From positions 1-52,617 of the forward strand of contig SAAL01000011.1 in assembly GCA_009929445.1 (NCBI GenBank): a stretch of 52,617 bases of DNA, read 5' to 3'. This DNA comes from Bacteroidia bacterium. Lineage in GTDB: Bacteria > Bacteroidota > Bacteroidia > Bacteroidales > Paludibacteraceae. Of the stretch, positions 18,622 to 27,073 are shown one piece after another. Made by a program: the position numbers and the translations under genes. The first letter of the stretch is position 1; every line of letters begins with the position of its first letter. The notes below the pieces were generated by a model, which worked only from the letters and a program-made list of their open reading frames with translations, was not told the origin of the DNA and did not search any database.

Positions 18622-19983
18622 ATGAAATCATCAAAAAAAATTATTCCTGCTTTTCTGGGAATTTCAGCTTTTGCTATTACGGCTGCCGGACAACAGAAAG
18701 ACGCCCGCCCCAATATCATCTTCATCCTGGCTGACGATATGGGTTATGGAGATTTGTCGTGTTATGGAAATAAGATCATTCAGACGCCCAATATCGACAA
18801 ACTGGCTGCCGAAGGAATCCGTTTCACACAGGCTTATGCCGGTTCGGCCGTGAGTTCGCCTTCGCGCTGCGCTCTGCTAACCGGAAAGCATACAGGGCAC
18901 ACCACCGTTAGGGATAATTTTGCTAAAAAAGGAGGACTTCCCGGATTGAAAAACGGAAATCCCATCCGCCGCATGCACCTGCTTCCGCAAGATACCACCC
19001 TTGCAACAATACTTTCGGCAGTCGGATACAAAACCTGCCTTGTCAATAAATGGCATCTGGATGGTTTCAATCCCGGTGCCGGACCGCTCGACCGGGGATT
19101 TGATGAGTTTTACGGCTGGCTGGTCAGTTACGAAACATCGAATACGCCTTATTATTATCCCGAAACCCGATTTTACAACCGGGAATTGAAAGTTATCCCG
19201 GAAAATGAAAACAATGGAAGGGGTATACACGGAAGCGATTTGTCGGTGCGGGAATCCATCGATTTTATTGAGCGGAACAAATCCAATCCGTTCTTCCTTT
19301 ACCTGGCTTTTGATGTGCCTCACGAGCCCTATTTCATCAACAGCGTGGAACCTTACGCTTCCCTGCCGCTTTCAGACACCGCCAAACTTTACGCATCGCT
19401 CATTACCCACACCGACAAAGCAATTGGCCGACTGATAGATTATCTGGAAAAGAACAACTTACGGGAAAATACGCTGATTATTTTTACTTCGGACAACGGA
19501 GGCGCCGTGCAGGCTCCACTGGATGAATTAAATTGCAATGCCGGACTGCGCGGACGAAAAGCGATGCTATATGAAGGTGGAATAAAAGTTCCGTTTATCG
19601 TCAATTTTCCCGGGAAAATCAAGCCGAATCAGACCAAAGACAACCTGATTTATTTCCCGGATGTCATGCCTACTTTGGCAGACCTTTCAGGAGCAAAACT
19701 TCCTCAACATGTGGATGGAATCAGCTTCAAACCGTTGCTAAAAGGGAAAAAGCAAAATTCGAATGATCGGATTTTGTGTTGGGAATTTCCCGGTCAGCAG
19801 GTAGCTGTCCGGAAAGGAAAATGGAAAGTTGTTTCGGTGAAGAAAAATGCCGATTTGGAACTATATGACATGGAAAAAGATCCGTTTGAAAAAAATAATC
19901 TGGCTTCTCAACATCCCGAAATAGTAGATGAGCTGAAACAGGAAATCCAAAAATCAAGAGTCAAATCGCCATATTATGAATGA
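18622..19983 (+). CDS. S1-family (formylglycine) sulfatase, serine type
   Basis: Removes sulfate esters from carbohydrates, probably in the periplasm. The ATG at 18622 gives the signal peptide MKSSKKIIPAFLGISAFAIT; an earlier ATG at 18595 adds nine residues without signal character. The metal-binding ADDMGYGD lies at 37-44. The formylglycine motif is S-S-P-S-R with Ser78 as the modified residue, followed by CALLTGKHTGH, so it needs anaerobic sulfatase-maturating enzyme (anSME) rather than the Cys-type route. FTSDNGG and CWEFPGQQVAVRKGKWKVV complete the S1 pattern. Length 453 aa is normal. It is the first gene of the 17-gene pectin cluster, which suggests a sulfated uronic-acid-rich substrate. 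The S1 subfamily cannot be set by eye. Confidence 0.92.
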   Translation: MKSSKKIIPAFLGISAFAITAAGQQKDARPNIIFILADDMGYGDLSCYGNKIIQTPNIDKLAAEGIRFTQAYAGSAVSSPSRCALLTGKHTGHTTVRDNFAKKGGLPGLKNGNPIRRMHLLPQDTTLATILSAVGYKTCLVNKWHLDGFNPGAGPLDRGFDEFYGWLVSYETSNTPYYYPETRFYNRELKVIPENENNGRGIHGSDLSVRESIDFIERNKSNPFFLYLAFDVPHEPYFINSVEPYASLPLSDTAKLYASLITHTDKAIGRLIDYLEKNNLRENTLIIFTSDNGGAVQAPLDELNCNAGLRGRKAMLYEGGIKVPFIVNFPGKIKPNQTKDNLIYFPDVMPTLADLSGAKLPQHVDGISFKPLLKGKKQNSNDRILCWEFPGQQVAVRKGKWKVVSVKKNADLELYDMEKDPFEKNNLASQHPEIVDELKQEIQKSRVKSPYYE

Positions 19984-20102
19984 GAGAGCTGTTGGATCAG
20001 AAACAATCTGACAGTTTTTTTTCTCTTTCTATTCAAAAGTATTCATCAAAATCAATCCTCATAACTAAATTTTTTTTTATAAAAATCAAAATTATTTTCA
20101 AA

Positions 20103-22043
20103 ATGAAAAAATCTCTTTTTACATTGCTTTATTGTTTTATGTTTTTTATCCCAATTTCAGCAGAAAACATCACCATTTCCAGCCCTGATAAAAAACTGGA
20201 GGTTTCACTTTTTTTGAAGGATAATAGTGTGAAATACAGCGTCAGCTACAGGAACAAAGTGATGCTCGAAGAATCTCCGTTGGGATTAATAACCAATGTG
20301 AGTGATTTTAGCAAAAACCTCAGCTTCGTGGAAAAGAAAGAGCAGACCATTCAGGAAACCTATTTTGAGAAAAAGATAAAAAAAAGCAAGGTGGACTATC
20401 ACGCCAGTGAACTGGTTGCAACTTATGAAACCTTTAAAAAAGAGCGTTTTTCGATTGTTTTCCGGGTAAGTAACAACGATATTGCCATAAAATACATGTT
20501 GGCACAAAACGGTGAAACCGCCCGATGTATGGTGTTGAAAGAGACGACCGGATTCAAATTTCCCAAAGAAACGACCACATTTCTCACTCCGCAGGCACCA
20601 TCGTTATCTGGTTGGATGAAAACCAAACCAAGTTACGAAGAAGGATACCAACCCGATGCTCCGCTTGGTGAAAAATCGAGATTTGGAATAGGTTTTACTT
20701 TCCCGGGCTTATTTCATGTGGGCAAAAAAGGCTGGGTTTTAGTCTCGGAAACCGGTGTAAGCAGTCTTTATTGCGGTTCCAAGCTCAGCGACCCGACTTA
20801 TGACGGACTTTATTCCATCGCTTTTCCCGAAAAAGAAGAAAACAACGGCATGGGAAGCGCTGAACCCGGCATTTCTTTGCCCGGCGAAACGCCCTGGCGT
20901 ACGATTACCGTGGGGGATGATTTGAAACCGATTGTGGAAACTACGGTGGCTTTTGATGTGGTGAAACCGCTATACGAACCGCACGAAAAACTTAAATTCG
21001 GCCGTGCAACCTGGAGTTGGCTGCTGTGGCAGGATCCGAGCATAAACTACGCTGACCAAAAAACCTTCATCGATTTATCATCCAAACTCGGCTACGAATT
21101 CATCCTCGTGGATGCAGCCTGGGATGTAAATATCGGGCGGGACAGAATAGCTCAATTGGCGCAATATGCCAAATCCAAAAAAGTAGAATTGTGCCTTTGG
21201 TACAACTCAAACGGCTTTTGGAACGACGCTCCTCAAAGCCCGAAGAATATTATGAATACCTCTTTTGCAAGGAAAAAAGAGATGGCGTGGATGCAGAGCC
21301 TCGGAATCAAGGGAATTAAAGTTGATTTCTTCGGTGGCGACAAACAGGAAACGATGAAGCTGTACGAAGATATTCTTTCAGATGCCAACGATTATGGCTT
21401 GGCAGTAATTTTTCACGGTTGCACGCTGCCACGCGGGTGGGAGAGGATGTACCCGAATTTTGCCGGAAGTGAAGCAGTACTTGCATCTGAAAATCTTATT
21501 TTCGGTCAGTATGCCAATGATACAGAGGCTTATAACGCTTCGCTTCATCCGTTCATCAGAAATACGGTCGGCTCCATGGATTTTGGTCCGGTGCTGCTCA
21601 ACAAACTTCACAACCGCAATAACGATGGCGGCAGAATCCGAAAAACAACCGAAACTTTCCAGTTGGCAACATCTGTTTTGTTTCAAACACCCATTCAGAA
21701 TTTTGGCATCACACCCAATAACCTGACCGATATGCCTTCCTTTGTAATTGATTTCATGAAAAAAGTTCCCACGCTTTGGAACGAAACAATATTCATCGAC
21801 GGCTATCCGGGCGAATTTGTAGTGCTGGCACGAAGGAGCGGTGATGAATGGTATATTGCCGGAATAAATGCTGAAAAGAATGTAAAAAAATTCAAACTTA
21901 CCCTACCGATGTTGAGCGGAAACATCACATATCTCTACAACAGCAAGGATAGAACACCCAAATTACAGCTTCTACATGTGAATAAACGGGGAAAAGTATT
22001 TATAGATGTAGAACCTGAGAGCGGTTTTGTAATAAAACTTTAG
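20103..22043 (+). CDS. GH97 glycosidase, probably retaining alpha-galactosidase type
   Basis: Exo-acting alpha-glycosidase of a Bacteroidetes-typical family. I chose the ATG at 20103 because it starts the signal peptide MKKSLFTLLYCFMFFIPISA; an in-frame ATG at 19980 overlaps the sulfatase stop (ATGA) and could couple translation but gives 41 non-signal residues. The N-terminal beta-sandwich (ITISSPDKKLEVSLFLKD), a (beta/alpha)8 barrel and a C-terminal domain are all present. The barrel has IKGIKVDFFGGDKQE with Asp408 at the position of the retaining-type nucleophile, then HGCTLPRGWERMYPNFAGSEA. Inverting SusB-type members lack this Asp. Specificity for alpha-galactoside is inferred from that residue. 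It lies 119 bp after the sulfatase. Confidence 0.9.
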   Translation: MKKSLFTLLYCFMFFIPISAENITISSPDKKLEVSLFLKDNSVKYSVSYRNKVMLEESPLGLITNVSDFSKNLSFVEKKEQTIQETYFEKKIKKSKVDYHASELVATYETFKKERFSIVFRVSNNDIAIKYMLAQNGETARCMVLKETTGFKFPKETTTFLTPQAPSLSGWMKTKPSYEEGYQPDAPLGEKSRFGIGFTFPGLFHVGKKGWVLVSETGVSSLYCGSKLSDPTYDGLYSIAFPEKEENNGMGSAEPGISLPGETPWRTITVGDDLKPIVETTVAFDVVKPLYEPHEKLKFGRATWSWLLWQDPSINYADQKTFIDLSSKLGYEFILVDAAWDVNIGRDRIAQLAQYAKSKKVELCLWYNSNGFWNDAPQSPKNIMNTSFARKKEMAWMQSLGIKGIKVDFFGGDKQETMKLYEDILSDANDYGLAVIFHGCTLPRGWERMYPNFAGSEAVLASENLIFGQYANDTEAYNASLHPFIRNTVGSMDFGPVLLNKLHNRNNDGGRIRKTTETFQLATSVLFQTPIQNFGITPNNLTDMPSFVIDFMKKVPTLWNETIFIDGYPGEFVVLARRSGDEWYIAGINAEKNVKKFKLTLPMLSGNITYLYNSKDRTPKLQLLHVNKRGKVFIDVEPESGFVIKL

Positions 22044-22108
22044 AATATTTACGATAAATAGTGAGACTTTGGACTTACAAGTAACATTCATGAACAAACA
22101 ACATAAAA

Positions 22109-25100
22109 ATGAAAAGTCTTAAATTTTACCTGTTGATTTTATGTTTTCTATTCACAGGAATTATTATTTCAACTTCGGCGCGAGAGAAATACAACTTCAA
22201 CTCTGACTGGTTGTTAAAAATCGGCGATATGCAGGGCGCTGAACAATCACAGATTGTTGATAAAAGTTGGAAAAAAGTGACTTTACCGGCAGCCTTCAAC
22301 GAAGACGAAGCCTTTCGGATAAGCATCCTGGAGCATACAGATACCATTGTCTGGTACCGCAAGCATTTCCGGCTGCCCAAAAACGCCAGAGATCAGAAAA
22401 TTTTTCTCGAATTTGAAGGAATACGTTTTGGCGGTGAATTTTTCCTTAACGGTAAATCCCTCGGTTGGAGCGAAAACGGAGTGATGGCCTTTGGCTTTGA
22501 TATTACCGATAAAGTAAATTACACCGGAGATAATGTACTGTCTGCCCGAATTGACAATTCATGGCGATACAAAGAACATACCACCGGATCCAGCTATCAG
22601 TGGAACGACCGGAATTTTAATGCAAATTACGGCGGCATTCCTAAAAATGTATATCTGCATGTGGCTTCCCGTGTGTACCAGACATTGCCTCTGTACAGTA
22701 ATTTACAAACTACCGGTACGTATATTTATGCCCGTGAAATTGACATTACCGGCCGCACGGCACAGGTGTTTGCTGAATCGCAAATCAAAAACGAGTTTCC
22801 TGAGCAGCAAATGGTTGAACTGGAGGTGAAAATTGAAGATTTGGATGGAAAAATTATCAAAACCTATAAATCAAAGCCTGAAGCCATTGGAGCCGGAGAA
22901 ACGAAAACATTGAAAACAAGCGAAAGAATCAGCGACCTGAATTTCTGGTCGTGGGGTTACGGTTATTTGTACAATGTATACACCATCCTGAATGTGAACG
23001 GCAAACCGGTTGATGTGGTGAAAACCCGCACCGGATTCCGTAAAATCCGCTTTGCTAACGGACTTTTCTGGCTGAATGACAGGGTGTTGCAGATTAAAGG
23101 CTATGCTGAGCGAAGCAGCAACGAATGGCCGGCGCAGGGAATGTCCGTTCCGGCCTGGCTGAGCGATTACAGCAATCAACTGATGGTGAAAAGCAATGCC
23201 AATACCGTTCGCTGGATGCATGTAACTCCCTGGAAACAGGATGTGGAAAGTTGTGACAGAGTAGGTTTAATACAATTGATGCCTGCCGGAGATGCTGAAA
23301 GAGATGTGGATGGTCGCCGTTGGGAGCACCGGGTAGAGTTGATGCGTGATGCAATCATATATAATCGCAACAATCCGAGTGTGATCTTTTATGAAGGCGG
23401 CAATGAAGCCATCAGCGAAGAACACATGGCTGAACTTAAAGCAATTCGCGACTTGTACGATCCTTACGGAGGACGTGCTATTGGGTCGCGTGAAATGCTG
23501 GATAGCAAAGTGGCTGAATATGGTGGCGAAATGCTCTATATCAACAAGAGTGCCGGAAAACCGTTGTTTGCCACGGAATATTGCCGCGACGAAGCATTGC
23601 GGTTTAACTGGGACGACTATTCATTTCCTTATCATAAAGATGGTGAAGGAACCAAATATTACCGCTCGGTAATGGGCGAGCAAACCGGCAAAGTCATCGA
23701 TACATCTCCCTACAACCGCAATCAGGATTCATTCTTCAAAGAACTTATAGCACGCTGGAATGATTATTATCAGGTTCGGCCCGGTACAGGAAAACGGGTA
23801 AGCAGCGGCGGTCTGAAAATTCACTTTCACGAATCGAATACACACTGGCGTGGAAAAGAAAATTACCGACGAAGCGGTGTGGTAGATGCCATGCGTGTAC
23901 CGAAAGAGGCTTTCTATGCGCATCAGGTGATGTGGAATGGCTGGGTAGATATTGAAAAACCGGGTTCGTATATTTGTGGTCACTGGCAACAACCTTTCAA
24001 TGCACCGGTAGATGGAGGAAATCCTACACTTCGTGACACCAAAGAAGTATTGGTTGCTTCAACAGGCGAAAAAGTAGAACTGTTTGTGAACGGAAAATCG
24101 CAGGGCTTTGGTGTTCGCAGTACCGGATTTTTATTTACATTTGAAAATGTAAAATGGGAAGCCGGAAAATTGGAAGCTGTTAGCTACGATAATAGCGGAA
24201 AAATTGTATCGCGAGCCACCAAAGAAACGGTGGGAAAACCCGAAGGCATTACCCTGAAGCTAATGACTGCCCCCGATGGTTTTAAAGCAGATGGCGCCGA
24301 TTTGGCTTTGGTAGAAATAGAAGTAGTTGATGCTGCAGGTCGTAGATGCCCGCTGGATAATACAATGATTGATTTTAAACTCGAAGGACAAGGCGAATGG
24401 CGCGGCGGAATAGCACACGGAAAAGAAGGTAATTATATTTTAGAGAAACAATTACCTGTGGAATGTGGTGTAAACAGGGTTTTAATTCGGTCAACCCATA
24501 AAGCAGGAAAAATTAAACTTACAGCACAGGCATTGGATAAATCTATTTTTTTAAAACCTGCAACCGTAGAGTTTTCTTCGGTGAAAGTTCAGGAAAAAGA
24601 TGGTTTATCTTCCTATATTGCTGCTGACCACCTGCCAACCAACTTATCGCGGGGAGAAACACCTTCTGGTGAGTCTTTTACAATCAAAAGACATTCGGTA
24701 GATATTATTGCCGCAACTGCCGGAAGCAACGAAGCAGAAGTAGCCAACAGTTTTGATGATAATGAACTTTCGGAATGGAAAAATGATGGTAAATTATCGA
24801 CAGGCTGGATAAAATATGAGTTGGAGCACGATGCCACTATTAACGAAATTGATCTGAAACTGACCGGATGGCGCATGCGTTCATATCCGATTCAGATTTT
24901 TGTGGGCGATACAAAAGTGTGGGAAGGTGAAACCGTAAAATCATTAGGTTATATCAATATCCCGTTCAAGCCCACTCGCGGACGCTTTGTAACCATAAAA
25001 CTTACAGGTTCGGCCGAAGACAAGGATGCTTTTGGAGGTATTGTAGAAGTAGCAGCTAAAACTGCCGGCGAACTCGACCTTTTCAAAGAACCGAATGCAG

Positions 25101-25156
25101 CTAAGGTAAACGGACAATTGCGTATTGTGGAAGCAGAAATATATGAAGTAAAGTAG
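22109..25156 (+). CDS. GH2 glycosidase with C-terminal discoidin-like domain
   Basis: Retaining exo-glycosidase of the beta-galactosidase/beta-glucuronidase family, periplasmic by its signal peptide (MKSLKFYLLILCFLFTGI...). The N-terminal jelly roll (about 30-200), Ig-like domain and (beta/alpha)8 barrel are visible. Glu433 in YEGGNEAISEE fits the acid/base and Glu490 in LFATEYCRDE the nucleophile. Two beta domains follow (EVLVASTGEKVELFVNGKSQG and a region near 700-800), then a discoidin/F5-8-like module at about 870-985 (EVANSFDDNELSEWKNDGK, RGRFVTIKLTG). The 1015-aa length is long for GH2 because of this module. The sugar cut could be beta-galactose, beta-GlcA, beta-GalA or alpha-L-arabinose. 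Sequence alone does not decide. Confidence 0.9.
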   Translation: MKSLKFYLLILCFLFTGIIISTSAREKYNFNSDWLLKIGDMQGAEQSQIVDKSWKKVTLPAAFNEDEAFRISILEHTDTIVWYRKHFRLPKNARDQKIFLEFEGIRFGGEFFLNGKSLGWSENGVMAFGFDITDKVNYTGDNVLSARIDNSWRYKEHTTGSSYQWNDRNFNANYGGIPKNVYLHVASRVYQTLPLYSNLQTTGTYIYAREIDITGRTAQVFAESQIKNEFPEQQMVELEVKIEDLDGKIIKTYKSKPEAIGAGETKTLKTSERISDLNFWSWGYGYLYNVYTILNVNGKPVDVVKTRTGFRKIRFANGLFWLNDRVLQIKGYAERSSNEWPAQGMSVPAWLSDYSNQLMVKSNANTVRWMHVTPWKQDVESCDRVGLIQLMPAGDAERDVDGRRWEHRVELMRDAIIYNRNNPSVIFYEGGNEAISEEHMAELKAIRDLYDPYGGRAIGSREMLDSKVAEYGGEMLYINKSAGKPLFATEYCRDEALRFNWDDYSFPYHKDGEGTKYYRSVMGEQTGKVIDTSPYNRNQDSFFKELIARWNDYYQVRPGTGKRVSSGGLKIHFHESNTHWRGKENYRRSGVVDAMRVPKEAFYAHQVMWNGWVDIEKPGSYICGHWQQPFNAPVDGGNPTLRDTKEVLVASTGEKVELFVNGKSQGFGVRSTGFLFTFENVKWEAGKLEAVSYDNSGKIVSRATKETVGKPEGITLKLMTAPDGFKADGADLALVEIEVVDAAGRRCPLDNTMIDFKLEGQGEWRGGIAHGKEGNYILEKQLPVECGVNRVLIRSTHKAGKIKLTAQALDKSIFLKPATVEFSSVKVQEKDGLSSYIAADHLPTNLSRGETPSGESFTIKRHSVDIIAATAGSNEAEVANSFDDNELSEWKNDGKLSTGWIKYELEHDATINEIDLKLTGWRMRSYPIQIFVGDTKVWEGETVKSLGYINIPFKPTRGRFVTIKLTGSAEDKDAFGGIVEVAAKTAGELDLFKEPNAAKVNGQLRIVEAEIYEVK

Positions 25157-25168
25157 TCCCCCGAAACC

Positions 25169-25236
25169 ACTGAAGAGGGCTATTGGATAGTACATTGAAG
25201 TTATTTCTATGTGTTTAAACAGTAGCCCTCTTTAGT
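25169..25236 (+). terminator. Long-loop hairpin between GH2 and CE12 genes
   Basis: ACTGAAGAGGGCTA (25169-25182) pairs with TAGCCCTCTTTAGT (25223-25236) over 14 bp with one G-T wobble; the loop is 40 nt. No U run follows, so attenuation or mRNA processing is as likely as termination. Confidence 0.4.
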
Positions 25237-25266
25237 CGGATTTGGATTATTTATAAATGAATAGTT

Positions 25267-25986
25267 ATGAAATCACTTTTTCAGATAATTATCGTCGTTT
25301 TTCTCACAATATTTTTTCTTTCGTTCATTGCACCTCCAAAAAATGTAACTATTTGGATGATAGGCGATTCCACCATGGCTTCTAAAAAGCCTGAACGGAA
25401 ACCTGAATCAGGATGGGGAGTTGAGTTCGCACAGTTTGTAAAAAATGGTGTGGTGGTAAAAAATAAAGCAGCCAGTGGTCGCAGTACTAAAAGTTTTATT
25501 GCCGAAAAGCGTTGGCAAGCTGTTTTGGACAGTATTAAACCCGGTGATTTTGTGATTATTCAGTTTGGACATAACGACGGGAAACCTGATTCATTATTAC
25601 ACACTAATGCCAATACAACATTCAAACAGAACCTTAAGAAGTTTATTGAAGAAACCAGATCAAAAGGAGCGAATCCGATGTTGTGCACACCTGTGGTTCG
25701 CCGGCATTTTGATGGTAACGGAAATCTGTTGGATACGCATGGTGATTATCTGAAGGTGGTTCGTACGGTTGCCAGAGAAACAAAAACACCTTTGGTGGAT
25801 ATGGAAGCACTTACACGAAAATTAGTGACAGATTTGGGCACGGAAAAATCGAAAGACTTATTTACCATGCGGAAAAATGGATTGGATTCCACACATTTGT
25901 GCCACGCCGGAGCATTGCAAGTTGCTGAACTGTTTGTAAAAAACGCAAAAAAACAACATCTTAAAATTGCCCTGCATTTTAAATAG
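25267..25986 (+). CDS. CE12-type rhamnogalacturonan acetylesterase (SGNH hydrolase)
   Basis: Removes O-acetyl groups from GalA in rhamnogalacturonan, clearing the backbone for lyases and hydrolases. All SGNH blocks are visible: block I MIGDSTMASKKP with nucleophile Ser35, block II AASGRSTKSF, block III IIQFGHNDGKPD, and block V DSTHLCHAGA with Asp207 and His210. The N-terminal hydrophobic segment (residues 5-22) is a signal peptide with weak cleavage context. Length 239 aa agrees with RGAE/YesT-type enzymes. The setting with PL11, PL9 and GH28 supports a pectin acetylesterase, though the CE12 family also includes xylan acetylesterases. Confidence 0.9.
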   Translation: MKSLFQIIIVVFLTIFFLSFIAPPKNVTIWMIGDSTMASKKPERKPESGWGVEFAQFVKNGVVVKNKAASGRSTKSFIAEKRWQAVLDSIKPGDFVIIQFGHNDGKPDSLLHTNANTTFKQNLKKFIEETRSKGANPMLCTPVVRRHFDGNGNLLDTHGDYLKVVRTVARETKTPLVDMEALTRKLVTDLGTEKSKDLFTMRKNGLDSTHLCHAGALQVAELFVKNAKKQHLKIALHFK

Positions 25987-26071
25987 TTCATTTAATTTGA
26001 CTTGTTTTTTTCTCATTTGATTTTTCTATATACAAATTTTAGGTGTTTACTTATTCAAAACTGATTTTTGT

Positions 26072-27073
26072 ATGAATCGTTCATTCTTTTTGACCATAAT
26101 TGCATGCTGTATCATAAGATTCACTTTTGCTGATAATCCATCTGCTGTATGGACACCTGATAAAGGTGACGGAAGCTATAACAATCCAATTATTTTTGCC
26201 GATTATTCCAATCCCGACGTATGCAGGGCTGGAAAAGATTATTACATGACAGCATCCAGTTTCAACTGTACGCCGGGACTACCCATACTCCATTCCAATG
26301 ATATGGTTAATTGGAGTATTGTAGGACATGCGATTAGTGATCTTGAACCATCGGATTTTTACTATATTCCGAAACTCGGACTTGGAGTTTATGCTCCATC
26401 CATTCGCTATCACAAAAAGTACTTCTACATTTATTGGGGTGATCCGGATTTTGGAATTTACATGGTGCGCACTAAGGATCCGCGTGGGAAATGGGAGGCT
26501 CCCGTCATGGTCAAGAAAGGAAGGGGTTTTATAGACCCTTGTCCATTGTGGGATGAAGATGGAAATGTATATTTGGTTCACGCTTTGGCAGGAAGCCGCA
26601 TCCGGCAGAGTTCACTGCTTATAGTCAATAAATTGTCGAAAGATGGAACTTCTGTCATCGACGGGCAGGGTCGGGTTGTTTATTCAGGACATGGCGTGAA
26701 TCCTACTATCGAAGGACCAAAATTATATAAGCACGGTGGATGGTATTGGATTTTTGCACCCGCGGGAGGTGTCGGGAACGGATGGCAACTTGCCATGCGC
26801 TCGAAAGACATTTACGGTCCTTACGATTCAAGAATTGTACTGGCAAGAGGAACGACAAATATTAACGGACCTCACCAGGGAGGTTGGGTAACTACACCTA
26901 ACGGCAAAGAAGACTGGTTTATTCATTTTCAGGACAAAGGAGTTTACGGACGTATCATTCATTTGCAACCAATGACCTGGCGTAGCGATGGATGGCCTGT
27001 TATCGGCATCGATAAAGAAGGAACCGGAACTGGTGAACCTGTAACTTTAAAATGTTATACTACAATATATTAA
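26072..27073 (+). CDS. GH43 glycosidase, catalytic domain only
   Basis: Beta-propeller exo-glycosidase, probably alpha-L-arabinofuranosidase or beta-xylosidase/beta-galactosidase type. The signal peptide ends about residue 20. The triad is complete: Asp49 in DYSNPDV, Asp155 in FIDPCPLWDEDG and Glu214 in NPTIEGPKL. The core (SSFNCTPGLPILHSNDMVNW, GGVGNGWQLAMRSKDIYGPY) resembles the roughly 520-550-aa GH43 proteins that carry a C-terminal concanavalin-like (DUF1349-type) domain. Here the protein stops at 333 aa right after GEPV, the usual domain junction, and the last ten residues (LKCYTTIY region) are unlike the family. Its TAA overlaps the next ATG (TAATG). So it is a naturally short form or one that lost its beta-sandwich, which can alter specificity. 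Confidence 0.87.
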   Translation: MNRSFFLTIIACCIIRFTFADNPSAVWTPDKGDGSYNNPIIFADYSNPDVCRAGKDYYMTASSFNCTPGLPILHSNDMVNWSIVGHAISDLEPSDFYYIPKLGLGVYAPSIRYHKKYFYIYWGDPDFGIYMVRTKDPRGKWEAPVMVKKGRGFIDPCPLWDEDGNVYLVHALAGSRIRQSSLLIVNKLSKDGTSVIDGQGRVVYSGHGVNPTIEGPKLYKHGGWYWIFAPAGGVGNGWQLAMRSKDIYGPYDSRIVLARGTTNINGPHQGGWVTTPNGKEDWFIHFQDKGVYGRIIHLQPMTWRSDGWPVIGIDKEGTGTGEPVTLKCYTTIY

